From Sphingobacteriaceae bacterium DW12 (lineage in GTDB: Bacteria; Bacteroidota; Bacteroidia; Sphingobacteriales; Sphingobacteriaceae): a DNA stretch of 64,000 nucleotides. The notes under the pieces were generated by a model. That model had not been told where the DNA came from and searched no databases. It worked only from the letters and a program-made list of their open reading frames with translations. Below, piece by piece: positions 8,918 through 17,480 of this stretch; positions within the stretch are counted from its first letter, which is position 1, and each line of letters opens with the position of its first letter. The stretch is taken from NCBI GenBank assembly GCA_000783305.1, contig JROE01000008.1, positions 480,204 to 544,203 of the forward strand, in the 5' to 3' direction. A program made the translations under genes and the position numbers.

Positions 8918-8958
8918 TGATAATAAGATCCAGTTCTATGAGCTGGATCTTATTATCA
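8918..8958. terminator. Bidirectional terminator
   Basis: A perfect 16-bp inverted repeat (TGATAATAAGATCCAG and its complement) with a 9-base loop sits between the convergent oxidase gene and the phosphodiesterase gene, and includes the latter's stop codon. The AT-rich outer stem can serve as U-tract in either direction. Confidence 0.75.
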
Positions 8959-9831
8959 CTTTACGGCTTGTGATACTTCTATCGGTAAATCCGATTCCAA
9001 AATACTGGCTCCACTTTCAAATACCTCCTGATATTTGGCCGCACGTTGGGATTTCGTCTCTAGTTTATCATAAGTAGGTGCCGATGATATCATGCACATC
9101 ACACCTCTAGCATGGAAAAAATCATACATCTTCTGATTTGATGCTTTTATTTCAGGTCCGATATAGACAATCATCCGATTATAAGGTAGTCCAGAGCTAT
9201 CAAATCTATCTAATCCCGCCTGATCCTTAATGTGCATAGACATATACTGGTCTGGATGCTGTGTAAGATAGAACTTTGCTTGTTCTACATTATGCACCGT
9301 TACCCATACCCAATTATATGCATTGTGCTTTTTGATAATAGCAGCAGTCATTTCTAAAGGAAGATCCTTTTTATCCAAATTTAGAATAGTCTTTCCTTTT
9401 GCCCATCGGATAACTTCGTCCAAACTATTTATCCTATAATTAGTCACATTACCATGATGATCTTTGAGTCTAAGTTTTTGAAGTTCTTTCCAAGTATAGT
9501 CGGCGACTTTTCCATGTCCATTGGTCGTACGTTCAAGGTCCGCATCATGTACCATCACTGGAATGCTATCTTTGGTGAGGCGAGGATCGATTTCAAAGAT
9601 GGCAGGAGTATGTCGCAAAACAGCCTCGAAAGCGGGAATAGAATTCTCAGGCATCCCTTCTTCAATCGTGCCACGATGGCCACTAATTATCTTTTTATTT
9701 GGAGCATATTTAAAGGCAGCATGCATTTCCTGTGCAGACTTGAATTTCTGAGTGAAGAGCTTTTGAGCTTCTGATTGAGACACCATCATCGCCGAAAGCA
9801 TGAAAATAGTGGTAATAGATTTAGGGTTCAT
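8956..9831 (-). CDS. Glycerophosphodiester phosphodiesterase family protein
   Basis: A 291-residue secreted enzyme with a signal sequence (MNPKSITTIFMLSAMMVSQSEAQ). It shows the GDPD catalytic set: GHRGT (first catalytic His), PENSIPAFE (metal-binding Glu), EIDPRLTKD and VMVHD (second catalytic His), then LERTTNGHG. Such enzymes split glycerophosphodiesters into glycerol 3-phosphate and an alcohol. The C-terminal half is less typical and could mean a different phosphodiester substrate. No lipobox is seen. It is a single gene, convergent with the oxidase gene. Confidence 0.85.
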   Translation of the reverse strand: MNPKSITTIFMLSAMMVSQSEAQKLFTQKFKSAQEMHAAFKYAPNKKIISGHRGTIEEGMPENSIPAFEAVLRHTPAIFEIDPRLTKDSIPVMVHDADLERTTNGHGKVADYTWKELQKLRLKDHHGNVTNYRINSLDEVIRWAKGKTILNLDKKDLPLEMTAAIIKKHNAYNWVWVTVHNVEQAKFYLTQHPDQYMSMHIKDQAGLDRFDSSGLPYNRMIVYIGPEIKASNQKMYDFFHARGVMCMISSAPTYDKLETKSQRAAKYQEVFESGASILESDLPIEVSQAVK

Positions 9832-10018
9832 ATTTACAATTTAGTATGTGAAATTAATCATTCCATATTAATAAATAGACACGAATAAGATTACTTACAT
9901 ATTAAACAATCATTATTCAAACGGATGGCAGTCCAATCCATATCCCAAATGCTCCGATCTATATCGGTGGTTCCAAACAATAATATTAATTTGTCCAATC
10001 ACTTCAGGATTTAAATCT

Positions 10019-10026
10019 TACCTTTG
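10019..10026 (+). promoter_or_regulatory. Candidate -7 box for rlmF
   Basis: TACCTTTG matches TAnnTTTG and ends 20 bases before the rlmF start. No TTTG lies at the ideal 19-20 bp spacing; the nearest (9990-9993) is 25 bp away. Confidence 0.45.
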
Positions 10027-10046
10027 CTCCTTAAAATTGTTATCGT

Positions 10047-10961
10047 ATGAAAATGTCCTCAAAAGAAATAAAGAAAACGCTACATCCCCGCAATAAACAT
10101 ATTTCCGGATACGATTTTCAGCGATTGGTTAAAAAAAATGTGGAGTTAAAGAGTTTTTTAGTAGAAAGCCCACATGGACAATCTACCATTGACTTTGCCA
10201 ACCCAAAGGCGGTGTTTACGCTCAATAAAACTTTATTGTTGCTACACTATGACATGCAACACTGGGAAATTGGCAAAAATAGCCTATGCCCACCGATTCC
10301 AGGTCGAGTAGATTATATACACTATGTGGCCGACCTTCTAGCTAAGGACCACAATGGAGAGACACCTAGAGGACCGAAGGTAAGGGTTTTGGATATCGGA
10401 ACGGGGAGCAGTTTAATCTACCCAATCTTAGGCCACCAAGAGTACAGATGGTCATTTGTGGCGACAGATATCGATCAACAATCTTTACATCACGCTCAAT
10501 TGAACATTTCGAAAAACGAGTCGTTAAAAAAAACTATAGAACTTCGTTTCCAACCCAATAAGGAGCACATTTTCAAAGGAATTATCCAACCCAAAGAGAA
10601 ATACGACCTCATTGTATGTAATCCACCCTTTTACTCTTCACGCGAAGACAATTGGAAAAGTACAACCAAAAAATTTCAAAATGTCACAAAAAATAAGGAG
10701 GCAATCCCGGTACAGAATTTTGGAGGTCACGCAAACGAACTTTGGTATGAGGGTGGTGAAAAAGCTTTTATCCGTTCAATGATTTATGAAAGTTTGGACT
10801 TCAAAGACCAACTCGGCTGGTGCACGACGTTAGTGTCTGATAAAAATAATCTAAAACCCTTGATTGCTGTACTTGAGTTTAAAAAAGCAAAAGATATTGA
10901 AATCATCAAGATGGAACAAGGAAATAAAATAAGTCGCATATTGGCCTGGAGATGGTCATAA
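10047..10961 (+). CDS. rlmF: 23S rRNA (adenine(1618)-N6)-methyltransferase
   Basis: A 304-residue S-adenosylmethionine-dependent methyltransferase that modifies A1618 of 23S rRNA. The N-terminal LHPRNKHISGYDF, the SAM-binding LDIGTGSSLIYPILG (about residues 116-130) and the adenine-methylase NPPFYSS motif (about 193-199) with the downstream GGHANELWYEGGE are all characteristic of RlmF/YbiN. Length fits the family. It is a single gene convergent with glmM and shares a terminator with it. Confidence 0.92.
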   Translation: MKMSSKEIKKTLHPRNKHISGYDFQRLVKKNVELKSFLVESPHGQSTIDFANPKAVFTLNKTLLLLHYDMQHWEIGKNSLCPPIPGRVDYIHYVADLLAKDHNGETPRGPKVRVLDIGTGSSLIYPILGHQEYRWSFVATDIDQQSLHHAQLNISKNESLKKTIELRFQPNKEHIFKGIIQPKEKYDLIVCNPPFYSSREDNWKSTTKKFQNVTKNKEAIPVQNFGGHANELWYEGGEKAFIRSMIYESLDFKDQLGWCTTLVSDKNNLKPLIAVLEFKKAKDIEIIKMEQGNKISRILAWRWS

Positions 10962-10962
10962 C

Positions 10963-11001
10963 AACATAAAAAAAGCCGCTTAAAGCGGCTTTTTTTATGT
11001 T
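10963..11001. terminator. Bidirectional terminator between rlmF and glmM
   Basis: A perfect inverted repeat whose core GCCGCTT-A-AAGCGGC is flanked by A7 on one side and T7 on the other. It acts as an intrinsic terminator in both directions. Confidence 0.9.
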
Positions 11002-11002
11002 G

Positions 11003-12385
11003 TTAACTAATGATTTCTTCAATCTCTTTTATTATCTTTTGCGCAATAGCGTCAGCAGCTTCGGCAGTAGGTCCTTCCGAATATATACGAATAATGGGCT
11101 CAGTATTCGATTTTCGCAAATGCACCCACTCGTTCTCAAAATCAATCTTCAAACCATCTATAGTCGAGTGCTGCTCATGCTTGTACTTCTCTTCCATCTT
11201 TGCCAAAAGATTGTCAATGTCCAATTCGGGGGTTAAGGTAATCTTATTTTTCGACATAAAATATTGAGGCAATTCAGCACGATAGATAGACGCCTTTTTA
11301 CCCAATTTGGCCAAGTGCGTTAAAAATATAGCAACACCTACCAACGCATCCCTTCCATAATGGGAAGCCGGATAAATCACGCCTCCATTTCCTTCTCCAC
11401 CTATCACCGCCTCTACTTCCTTCATTTTGGTTACCACGTTCACTTCCCCTACTGCAGCCGCAAAGTATTCTCCACCATGCTTCACAGTCACATCTCTCAA
11501 CGCTCGGGTAGAAGATAGATTTGATACCGTATTACCTTTTGTATGCTGAAGAATATAGTCAGCAACTGCCACCAATGTATATTCCTCCCCAAACAACTCG
11601 CCATCCTCCATCATAAAGACCAGACGGTCTACATCTGGATCCACTGCAATACCGATGTCTGCATTGTTATCCACTACGGCTTTAGCTAAATCTGTTAAGT
11701 GCTCTTTTAATGGCTCTGGATTATGCGGAAATTCACCATTAGGTTCACAATGGATTTTATAGACCGTATCTATACCCAACGCTTTTAGTAAAGCTGGAAT
11801 AAATATACCTCCCGTACTGTTGACTGCGTCTACGGCTACCCTGAAATTAGCAGTCTTTATTGCTTCAACATCGACCAAATCCAAAGCCAGGACGTCATCA
11901 ATGTGCTTTTGTAAATAGGATTCATCATTGGTTACTTTTCCTAAGCGCTCAACCTCCGCAAAGTCAAAATCCAAACTCTCCCCTAAGGTCAATACTGCCT
12001 TGCCTTCGGCATCATTGATAAACTCCCCTTTGGCGTTCAAGAGCTTAAGTGCATTCCATTGTCCAGGGTTATGAGAGGCGGTCAGTATAATTCCTCCGCC
12101 TGCATTTTCCTTGGGAACCGCAATCTCTACTGTAGGGGTAGTCGAAAGGCCGAGGTCAATCACATCAATTCCGATACTTTGTAGTGTTCCGACAACGAGA
12201 TTATTGACCATTTGACCGGACATCCGCGCGTCACGACCAACTACAATCTTGTTGTTACCGGATTGCTTGACGATTATTTTCCCAAAAGCCGCTGTAAATT
12301 TTACGATGTCAATTGGAGTAAGGCCTTCGCCGGAGCGACCGCCAATAGTACCCCTGATACCAGATATTGATTTAATTAATGTCAT
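11003..12385 (-). CDS. glmM: Phosphoglucosamine mutase-type phosphohexomutase
   Basis: Cytoplasmic enzyme interconverting glucosamine 6-phosphate and 1-phosphate on the way to UDP-GlcNAc for peptidoglycan and LPS. The 460-residue protein has the phosphoserine loop LTASHNPGQW (Ser104), the metal-binding DPDVDR (249-254), the sugar-recognition loop GGEGNGGVIYP and the phosphate-binding RKSNTEPIIRIYSEG near the C-terminus. These are the four alpha-phosphohexomutase signatures. Bacteroidota orthologues of this length are annotated GlmM; phosphomannomutase activity cannot be excluded by eye. Confidence 0.85.
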   Translation of the reverse strand: MTLIKSISGIRGTIGGRSGEGLTPIDIVKFTAAFGKIIVKQSGNNKIVVGRDARMSGQMVNNLVVGTLQSIGIDVIDLGLSTTPTVEIAVPKENAGGGIILTASHNPGQWNALKLLNAKGEFINDAEGKAVLTLGESLDFDFAEVERLGKVTNDESYLQKHIDDVLALDLVDVEAIKTANFRVAVDAVNSTGGIFIPALLKALGIDTVYKIHCEPNGEFPHNPEPLKEHLTDLAKAVVDNNADIGIAVDPDVDRLVFMMEDGELFGEEYTLVAVADYILQHTKGNTVSNLSSTRALRDVTVKHGGEYFAAAVGEVNVVTKMKEVEAVIGGEGNGGVIYPASHYGRDALVGVAIFLTHLAKLGKKASIYRAELPQYFMSKNKITLTPELDIDNLLAKMEEKYKHEQHSTIDGLKIDFENEWVHLRKSNTEPIIRIYSEGPTAEAADAIAQKIIKEIEEIIS

Positions 12386-12467
12386 TTCAAATTATATTTA
12401 CTGGGTAAATTTAAGAGAATAGCTGTATATTTTATAATTAACTATTTCTTTTTTAAAAGACATGTCG

Positions 12468-12475
12468 TATATTTG
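12468..12475 (+). promoter_or_regulatory. Candidate promoter -7 box
   Basis: TATATTTG matches TAnnTTTG. A near-match TTTC (12445-12448) lies 19 bp upstream at the -33 position. It would serve the short frame at 12512 and the PAP2-ZIP pair downstream. Confidence 0.5.
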
Positions 12476-12511
12476 TTGCAACAAAGTTACTTTTAAAAGA
12501 TTACTTTCAAT

Positions 12512-12697
12512 ATGTGCAAATTATTTCTATTTTTCCTCTCTAAACGAAATCATTCCATGATAGAGGAAAACTTGAAACATTACTTCTTGCCCCAATTTAA
12601 TACTATTGCCTACAAGAACAAGTTACATCGTGTATTTTTTCTACTTGGTTTTCGTGAATGCAACGCATTTTATCTAAGTTTGATTCCACTTAATTAG
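12512..12697 (+). CDS. Possible small protein, unknown
   Basis: A 61-codon frame starting MCKLFLFFLSKRNHS and ending LSLIPLN, between glmM and the PAP2 gene, 37 bp after a good -7 box. It is rich in Phe, Leu and Asn and has no recognisable domain. A second in-frame ATG at residue 16 is possible. It could be a real small gene, or merely the 5' leader of the PAP2-ZIP transcript, which starts 26 bp further on. Evidence for coding is only position and an open frame. Confidence 0.25.
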   Translation: MCKLFLFFLSKRNHSMIEENLKHYFLPQFNTIAYKNKLHRVFFLLGFRECNAFYLSLIPLN

Positions 12698-12723
12698 ATT
12701 TTGTTCATCATAAACTAGAAAAC

Positions 12724-13320
12724 ATGATCCAACAACTCATTGAAATTGATCAGGCCATCTTTTTGGCTATTAATCAAGGTTTAAGCAATCCCTTTTTTGA
12801 CTGGTTACTTCCTATACTAAGAAATCCATATACTTGGGCTCCTCTATATTTATTTTTGGTTATTTTCTTTGTCAAAACCTATGGCAAGACAGGAATCATC
12901 ATTGTCTTATTTACCTTGGCGAATTTTGGAATATCAGACGCAGTATCCTCTCATCTTATAAAAAAAACCGTGAAGCGAGTGCGCCCCTGTAATGACATTG
13001 AATTTAAAGAAGAAGTCAACATACGGGTGCGTTGCGGATCAGGATTCAGCTTTACCTCTTCGCACGCCACCAATCACTTCGCGATGGCCTTTTTCTGGGT
13101 GGTCCTCTTTAGACGCAAGTGGAAACATACCCTTTGGCTAGCTATTACTTGGGCGGCCTTAATCAGCATATCTCAAATATATGTTGGCGTACACTATCCT
13201 TTCGATATTCTATGCGGCGCACTGCTGGGAATATGTATAGGGCTATTAACGGGCAATATATTTAAAAAAGTGATGCCCAATTTTTTCACGACAACAACAA
13301 TTAATCCCATATCTACATGA
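12724..13320 (+). CDS. PAP2-family membrane phosphatase
   Basis: A 198-residue membrane phosphatase of the type 2 phosphatidic acid phosphatase superfamily, which dephosphorylates lipid phosphates such as undecaprenyl pyrophosphate or phosphatidate. It has about five membrane segments and the three-part active site: KKTVKRVRPC (motif 1), SFTSSHATNH (motif 2, SSH in place of the commoner SGH) and YVGVHYPFDILCG (motif 3 His and Asp). Substrate is uncertain. Its stop overlaps the ZIP start (ATGA at 13317), so the two are translated together. Confidence 0.85.
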   Translation: MIQQLIEIDQAIFLAINQGLSNPFFDWLLPILRNPYTWAPLYLFLVIFFVKTYGKTGIIIVLFTLANFGISDAVSSHLIKKTVKRVRPCNDIEFKEEVNIRVRCGSGFSFTSSHATNHFAMAFFWVVLFRRKWKHTLWLAITWAALISISQIYVGVHYPFDILCGALLGICIGLLTGNIFKKVMPNFFTTTTINPIST

Positions 13321-14111
13321 GTGCAACTCTTATAGTCGCCATTTTATTCATTTCTGCATTGGTCAGCGGAGTAGCTGTTTTTTTTGTCAAACGCGATAAT
13401 ACGAATAGTCTCAAATTGATTCTCTCCTTTAGTGGTGCATATCTTTTTGCGATTACTGTATTACACCTTATTCCACATGTCTATGAAGGGTCAAATACTA
13501 ATCCTGAAGTAATTGGATTGTATATTCTAGGTGGATTTTTATTTCAACTTGTATTAGAACAGTTTTCGCAAGGTATCGAGCATGGACACATCCACCATCA
13601 TTCACATCAAGCTTTTCCACTTGGAATTATGGCAAGCTTATGCCTACATGCCTTTTTAGAAGGAATGCCATTAGCTTCTGGTCATCAAACACAATTGGTT
13701 TTTGGTATTGCTATACACCATATTCCTGCAGCTTTTGCACTAGGTAGTCTTCTCCTAAACACAAAATTGACGAAAAACAAGATTACGATATATTTAGTCA
13801 TCTTCGCAGCAATGACTCCGCTAGGCTTTATGCTTAGTAAAGGAATCAGTGCGGGAGAGGTGGGTAATATACACCAGTACTTCGATAAGATAATGGCTGT
13901 AGTCATTGGTATCTTTTTACATATATCCACCACTATACTCTTCGAATCTGGATCTGCAGATCATCATAAATTCAACAAGAAAAAAATGATTGCAGTAATA
14001 CTAGGTGTGGCAGTTTCTTTGTTAAACTTCTTATTTGAAAGCCATGACCATGGTAGCCACCAACACAACCATGATCATCCCACAGAGCATCATCACGACC
14101 ACAATCATTAA
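13317..14111 (+). CDS. ZIP-family metal transporter
   Basis: A 264-residue inner-membrane transporter with eight predicted helices, of the ZIP family that imports Zn2+ and other divalent cations. Signature helices 4 and 5 are visible: SLCLHAFLEGMPLASG and IAIHHIPAAFALGS, both with the conserved His that binds metal. A His-rich loop lies at about residues 91-99 (HGHIHHHSH) and a longer His/Asp tail closes the protein (about 243-264). The tail probably binds metal on the membrane face. It overlaps the PAP2 gene by 4 bp and is followed by a strong terminator. Confidence 0.9.
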   Translation: MSATLIVAILFISALVSGVAVFFVKRDNTNSLKLILSFSGAYLFAITVLHLIPHVYEGSNTNPEVIGLYILGGFLFQLVLEQFSQGIEHGHIHHHSHQAFPLGIMASLCLHAFLEGMPLASGHQTQLVFGIAIHHIPAAFALGSLLLNTKLTKNKITIYLVIFAAMTPLGFMLSKGISAGEVGNIHQYFDKIMAVVIGIFLHISTTILFESGSADHHKFNKKKMIAVILGVAVSLLNFLFESHDHGSHQHNHDHPTEHHHDHNH

Positions 14112-14116
14112 ATGAA

Positions 14117-14151
14117 AAAAAGGCCATGATAAAATTTATCATGGCCTTTTT
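14117..14151. terminator. Terminator after the ZIP gene
   Basis: A 17-bp perfect inverted repeat with core GGCCATGAT/ATCATGGCC, flanked by A5 and T5, between the ZIP gene and the convergent marR-like gene. It can work in both directions. Confidence 0.88.
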
Positions 14152-14181
14152 AATGCTATCGAATAAGCAAGAAAATATACT

Positions 14182-14649
14182 CTACTCTTCCAAGCGAAGT
14201 GAATTGCGCAACTTATCCAACAAATCGCTCAATCGCTCGCAGTCCTTTTCTTTAAAGTTCTTGGGAAGTATGTCGTTTAATAACATGGTTTCTTCCAGCT
14301 CTTCCAACACTACTAGTCCTTTATCGGTAATCACCAAATCTACTGATCGTTTGTCTTCGGCACTTTTACACCTAGACACCAGATTCTTGGCCACCAAACG
14401 ATCCATTAGCCTTGAAATATCAGGCGTATTGGTCAATAATCTGGTTTTTAAAAGATTGTTATTTGCGGGTTGAGGATACTGCCCTCGCAAGATGCGCAAT
14501 GCATTAAATTGTTGCAAGGTAATCTGCTGCTTTTCAGCTCTTTTCTCTAATATTTCCGTCAATTTATTTGCTGTAAAAACAAGGTTTACTGTTGCCTTAT
14601 GCCACTCGCTTTTGAATTGCCTAACTTGTAGCTCCTCCTCTATCTTCAT
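14182..14649 (-). CDS. MarR-family transcriptional regulator
   Basis: A 155-residue winged-helix regulator. After an N-terminal helix come ITLQQFNALRILRGQ, the recognition region NTPDISRLMDRLVAKNLVSR and the wing CKSAEDKRSVDLVITDKGLVVLEEL, which is the MarR order. ATG at 14649 (MKIEEEL) is preferred over an upstream start at 14679. It is divergent from feoA with about 110 bp between, so it may regulate the feo operon or itself; no palindromic operator was clear by eye. Confidence 0.88.
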   Translation of the reverse strand: MKIEEELQVRQFKSEWHKATVNLVFTANKLTEILEKRAEKQQITLQQFNALRILRGQYPQPANNNLLKTRLLTNTPDISRLMDRLVAKNLVSRCKSAEDKRSVDLVITDKGLVVLEELEETMLLNDILPKNFKEKDCERLSDLLDKLRNSLRLEE

Positions 14650-14717
14650 AATTAATCTAAATAAATTTAATACACACAAATGACACTTTCCGACTCAATT
14701 TCCTCAAAACATTTATT

Positions 14718-14725
14718 TATCTTTG
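14718..14725 (+). promoter_or_regulatory. Candidate -7 box of the feo operon
   Basis: TATCTTTG matches TAnnTTTG and ends 36 bases before feoA, in the marR-feoA divergent region. No clear -33 TTTG is seen. Confidence 0.45.
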
Positions 14726-14761
14726 GGGTTTATGTTGTTCAAATAATATTAAATATACGAA

Positions 14762-14998
14762 ATGCATCACAATAATAGCTTGGATAAATTAAAAAAAGGA
14801 GAAAGAGCTAAGATATTGAGCTATTCCTCATCCGAAATACCTGCAAAGTTTTTTGAGATTGGCTTCCTTCCTGGGATTGATATCGAAATCAAACATATTG
14901 CACCTTTCAATGGCCCAATATGTGTTAGTATCATTCAAAACAATTCACTAGTTGCTTTACGTAAATCCGAAGCTAAGCACATAATCGTTGAAAAATAG
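14762..14998 (+). CDS. feoA: Ferrous iron transport protein A
   Basis: A 78-residue SH3-fold cytoplasmic accessory protein of the Feo ferrous-iron uptake system. The pattern LKKGERAKILSYSS, FFEIGFLPGIDIEI, APFNGPICVSI, and the final LRKSEAKHIIVE is the full FeoA domain. It directly precedes feoB, with the stop 1 bp before the feoB ATG. Confidence 0.93.
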   Translation: MHHNNSLDKLKKGERAKILSYSSSEIPAKFFEIGFLPGIDIEIKHIAPFNGPICVSIIQNNSLVALRKSEAKHIIVEK

Positions 14999-14999
14999 T

Positions 15000-17081
15000 A
15001 TGAAATCCCCTATAATAGCCCTTTTAGGGAATCCAAATGTGGGAAAAACCTCCCTATTTAATAAAATCACTAAGCTACACCAAAAGGTAGGAAACTATCC
15101 CGGGATTACAGTCGAAAAACGTGAAGGTACTGTCCGGGTGAAAGATGTCACCTATCGTATAATCGACTTACCCGGGACATATACCTTGTTCCCAAACTCA
15201 ATGGACGAGGAAATCGTTTTCAACACGTTAAGTAATAAACAAGATGTAAACTACCCAGACCTTGTGGTCGTGGTGAGTGAGCCCATGCATCTAAAAAGAT
15301 CTATTGTACTCTATCAACAAGCTCGGGAGCTTGGCCTTCCCGCCATCTTCGTCTTGAATATGATAGATGAAGCCAAAGAAAAAGGGGTGTCTGTCGATAT
15401 CCCGAAATTAGAATCGTATCTACAGACTCGAATTTTTCAAACGAACGCTCGCTCTGGAGAAGGAATCCATGAGCTCACTCAACAATTTTCAATCACGACA
15501 GGTAGTTACTTCGGGGGATTAAAAATAGATGAACAATTTCAATCCGCACTTTCGGAAGCTAAGCAGTTGTTTCCTTTGGAAACGGAGTATTCTACTTGGC
15601 AGTTTTTGGCTCAAGCGAACGTTTCTTTTTTAACAGAGGAGAAGAAAGAAAAGCTACAGGAGATCCGAACCAAATATATCTTAGAAACGGGGCAGCTTCA
15701 AAAAAGTGAATCACTTATACGTCATCATCAGATTGACAAAGACCTTGTCAATATCATTTCCTATAATCATCAACCGCAGAAAAACAGAACCAACAGCATC
15801 GATAAGATTTTAATCCATCCACTTTGGGGCTATGTGATTTTCTTCGGAATCCTGTTCCTTATTTTTCAAGCTATCTTTGCCTGGGCTGCGCCATTGATGG
15901 ATTTCATTGACGAAACCTTTGCATCCTTGGGTGCGAGTGTACAGGGGATGCTTCCTGAAGGCCCAATCACCGGGTTGTTGACAGACGGGATTATTGCGGG
16001 TATCGGGGGGATTGTTATTTTCATTCCCCAAATTGCAATCCTATTTTTGTTTATCTCTTTAATGGAGGAAACGGGATATATGAGTCGCGTCGTCTTTTTG
16101 ATGGACCGCTGGCTGCGTCCTTTTGGACTAAATGGCAAATCAGTCATCCCCTTGATGTCTGGAGCTGCTTGCTCTATTCCTGCAATCATGTCTGCCCGTA
16201 ACATTGAAAATGCCAAGGAAAGACTTATCACCATATTGGTCACCCCCTTCATGACTTGCTCGGCGCGATTACCTATATATATCGTCATTATCGGATTAGT
16301 CATTCCCAATCAAAAAGTACTGGGTTTCAACATGCAGGGAATGACCTTATTCGGCATGTATATATTGGGATTGTTAAGTGCCCTTGGCGCTGCTTGGATA
16401 CTCGGAAAGGTAATCAAAAGCAAACATAAGACATTCCTAATTTTTGAATTACCGACCTACAAACTTCCGGATTGGAAAAATGTTGCTGTAAATGTTTGGG
16501 AAAAATCTTCAGGATTTATCATCGATGCCGGTAAGATCATACTAGCCATGTCTATTATCTTATGGGTATTGGGTAGCTTTGGACCTGGAAACTTTAACCG
16601 TGCAGAAGAAATCGTACAACGAGACTATCCAAATGCATCTGCTGAGGATTTGGAAAACCATATCAAATCTTACCAACTTGAAAACTCCTATTTAGGTATC
16701 TTAGGCACCACCATTGAGCCCGCCATAGCACCGTTAGGCTATGATTGGAAGATTGGAATTGGTCTTATTTCTTCCTTTGCTGCTAGAGAAGTGTTCGTCA
16801 GTACAATGGCAACTGTATACGCCCTTGGTGACACAGACGATGAGACGACCATTCAAGGACAGATGCGTAAAGAAATCAATAGAAACACAGGACTGCCCGC
16901 TTATAATTTTGCATCAGGTATATCATTATTACTATTCTATGCGTTTGCAATGCAGTGTATGAGTACGATAGCCATCGTAAGGAAGGAAACCAACTCTTGG
17001 AAATGGACGTTGATACAAACAGGTATGATGACGGGGCTAGCCTATATTGCTGCATTTATTGCATACCAGCTTTTAAAATAA
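15000..17081 (+). CDS. feoB: Ferrous iron transporter B
   Basis: Inner-membrane Fe(II) permease with an N-terminal GTPase. The 693-residue product shows G1 GNPNVGKTS (about 10-18), G2 YPGITVEK, G3 DLPGTY and G4 NMID, then a helical regulatory domain. The membrane part has two Gate-type halves, with SGAACSIPAIMSARN and PFMTCSARLPIYI around the first and FAAREVFVSTMATVYA in the second. These Cys-containing gates are hallmarks of FeoB. ATG at 15000 is chosen over a TTG at 14988 that overlaps feoA. It is followed 7 bp later by the small FeoB-associated gene. Confidence 0.96.
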   Translation: MKSPIIALLGNPNVGKTSLFNKITKLHQKVGNYPGITVEKREGTVRVKDVTYRIIDLPGTYTLFPNSMDEEIVFNTLSNKQDVNYPDLVVVVSEPMHLKRSIVLYQQARELGLPAIFVLNMIDEAKEKGVSVDIPKLESYLQTRIFQTNARSGEGIHELTQQFSITTGSYFGGLKIDEQFQSALSEAKQLFPLETEYSTWQFLAQANVSFLTEEKKEKLQEIRTKYILETGQLQKSESLIRHHQIDKDLVNIISYNHQPQKNRTNSIDKILIHPLWGYVIFFGILFLIFQAIFAWAAPLMDFIDETFASLGASVQGMLPEGPITGLLTDGIIAGIGGIVIFIPQIAILFLFISLMEETGYMSRVVFLMDRWLRPFGLNGKSVIPLMSGAACSIPAIMSARNIENAKERLITILVTPFMTCSARLPIYIVIIGLVIPNQKVLGFNMQGMTLFGMYILGLLSALGAAWILGKVIKSKHKTFLIFELPTYKLPDWKNVAVNVWEKSSGFIIDAGKIILAMSIILWVLGSFGPGNFNRAEEIVQRDYPNASAEDLENHIKSYQLENSYLGILGTTIEPAIAPLGYDWKIGIGLISSFAAREVFVSTMATVYALGDTDDETTIQGQMRKEINRNTGLPAYNFASGISLLLFYAFAMQCMSTIAIVRKETNSWKWTLIQTGMMTGLAYIAAFIAYQLLK

Positions 17082-17088
17082 TACAACT

Positions 17089-17256
17089 ATGACAAATGAA
17101 GCCATTCAATATTTGATTATCGGAATAGTCTTTATCGGAGCCATCATCTTTTTGTATAAAAAAATGAGAGGTTCTTCCAAAGGCAGCTGCGGGTGTTCAA
17201 CAGGCGGCGGCTGTGGGGTAAATACTCCCGATAAACGTAAAAGAGGAGCTGTTTAA
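17089..17256 (+). CDS. FeoB-associated Cys-rich membrane protein
   Basis: A 55-residue protein: MTNEAIQYLIIGIVFIGAII starts a single membrane helix, followed by basic residues and a Cys cluster (SCGCSTGGGCGV). This is the FeoB-associated Cys-rich family, small partners found directly after feoB. It lies 7 bp after feoB, and its stop codon is inside the operon terminator. The role in Fe(II) handling is inferred from position and the cysteines. Confidence 0.88.
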   Translation: MTNEAIQYLIIGIVFIGAIIFLYKKMRGSSKGSCGCSTGGGCGVNTPDKRKRGAV

Positions 17257-17274
17257 TACAGCTCCTCTTTTTTT
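17239..17274 (+). terminator. Terminator of the feo operon
   Basis: Hairpin AAAAGAGGAGCTGT / ACAGCTCCTCTTTT (17239-17252 and 17258-17271) continues into a T-run. It overlaps the last codons of the Cys-rich gene. Confidence 0.88.
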
Positions 17275-17423
17275 ACACATCTGAATATAGCTATCTTACC
17301 CATAAATATCACATCCAACTACAGTCATTGGGATTGCCCCTAAGATTAGCAACAGTCTGCTGGCGAGTATCTTTCTGATAGCTCTGGGATTTGGTTCATA
17401 AAAGTTTTATTAAATACAAGAAA

Positions 17424-17431
17424 TATTTTTG
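17424..17431 (+). promoter_or_regulatory. Candidate -7 box for the DUF4139 gene
   Basis: TATTTTTG matches TAnnTTTG and ends 49 bases upstream of the start at 17481. No -33 match was found at the right spacing. Confidence 0.35.
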
Positions 17432-17480
17432 TGGAATTTGGTATCCTTACGCATCCTTGTCCAAATTATTATAGAAAACG

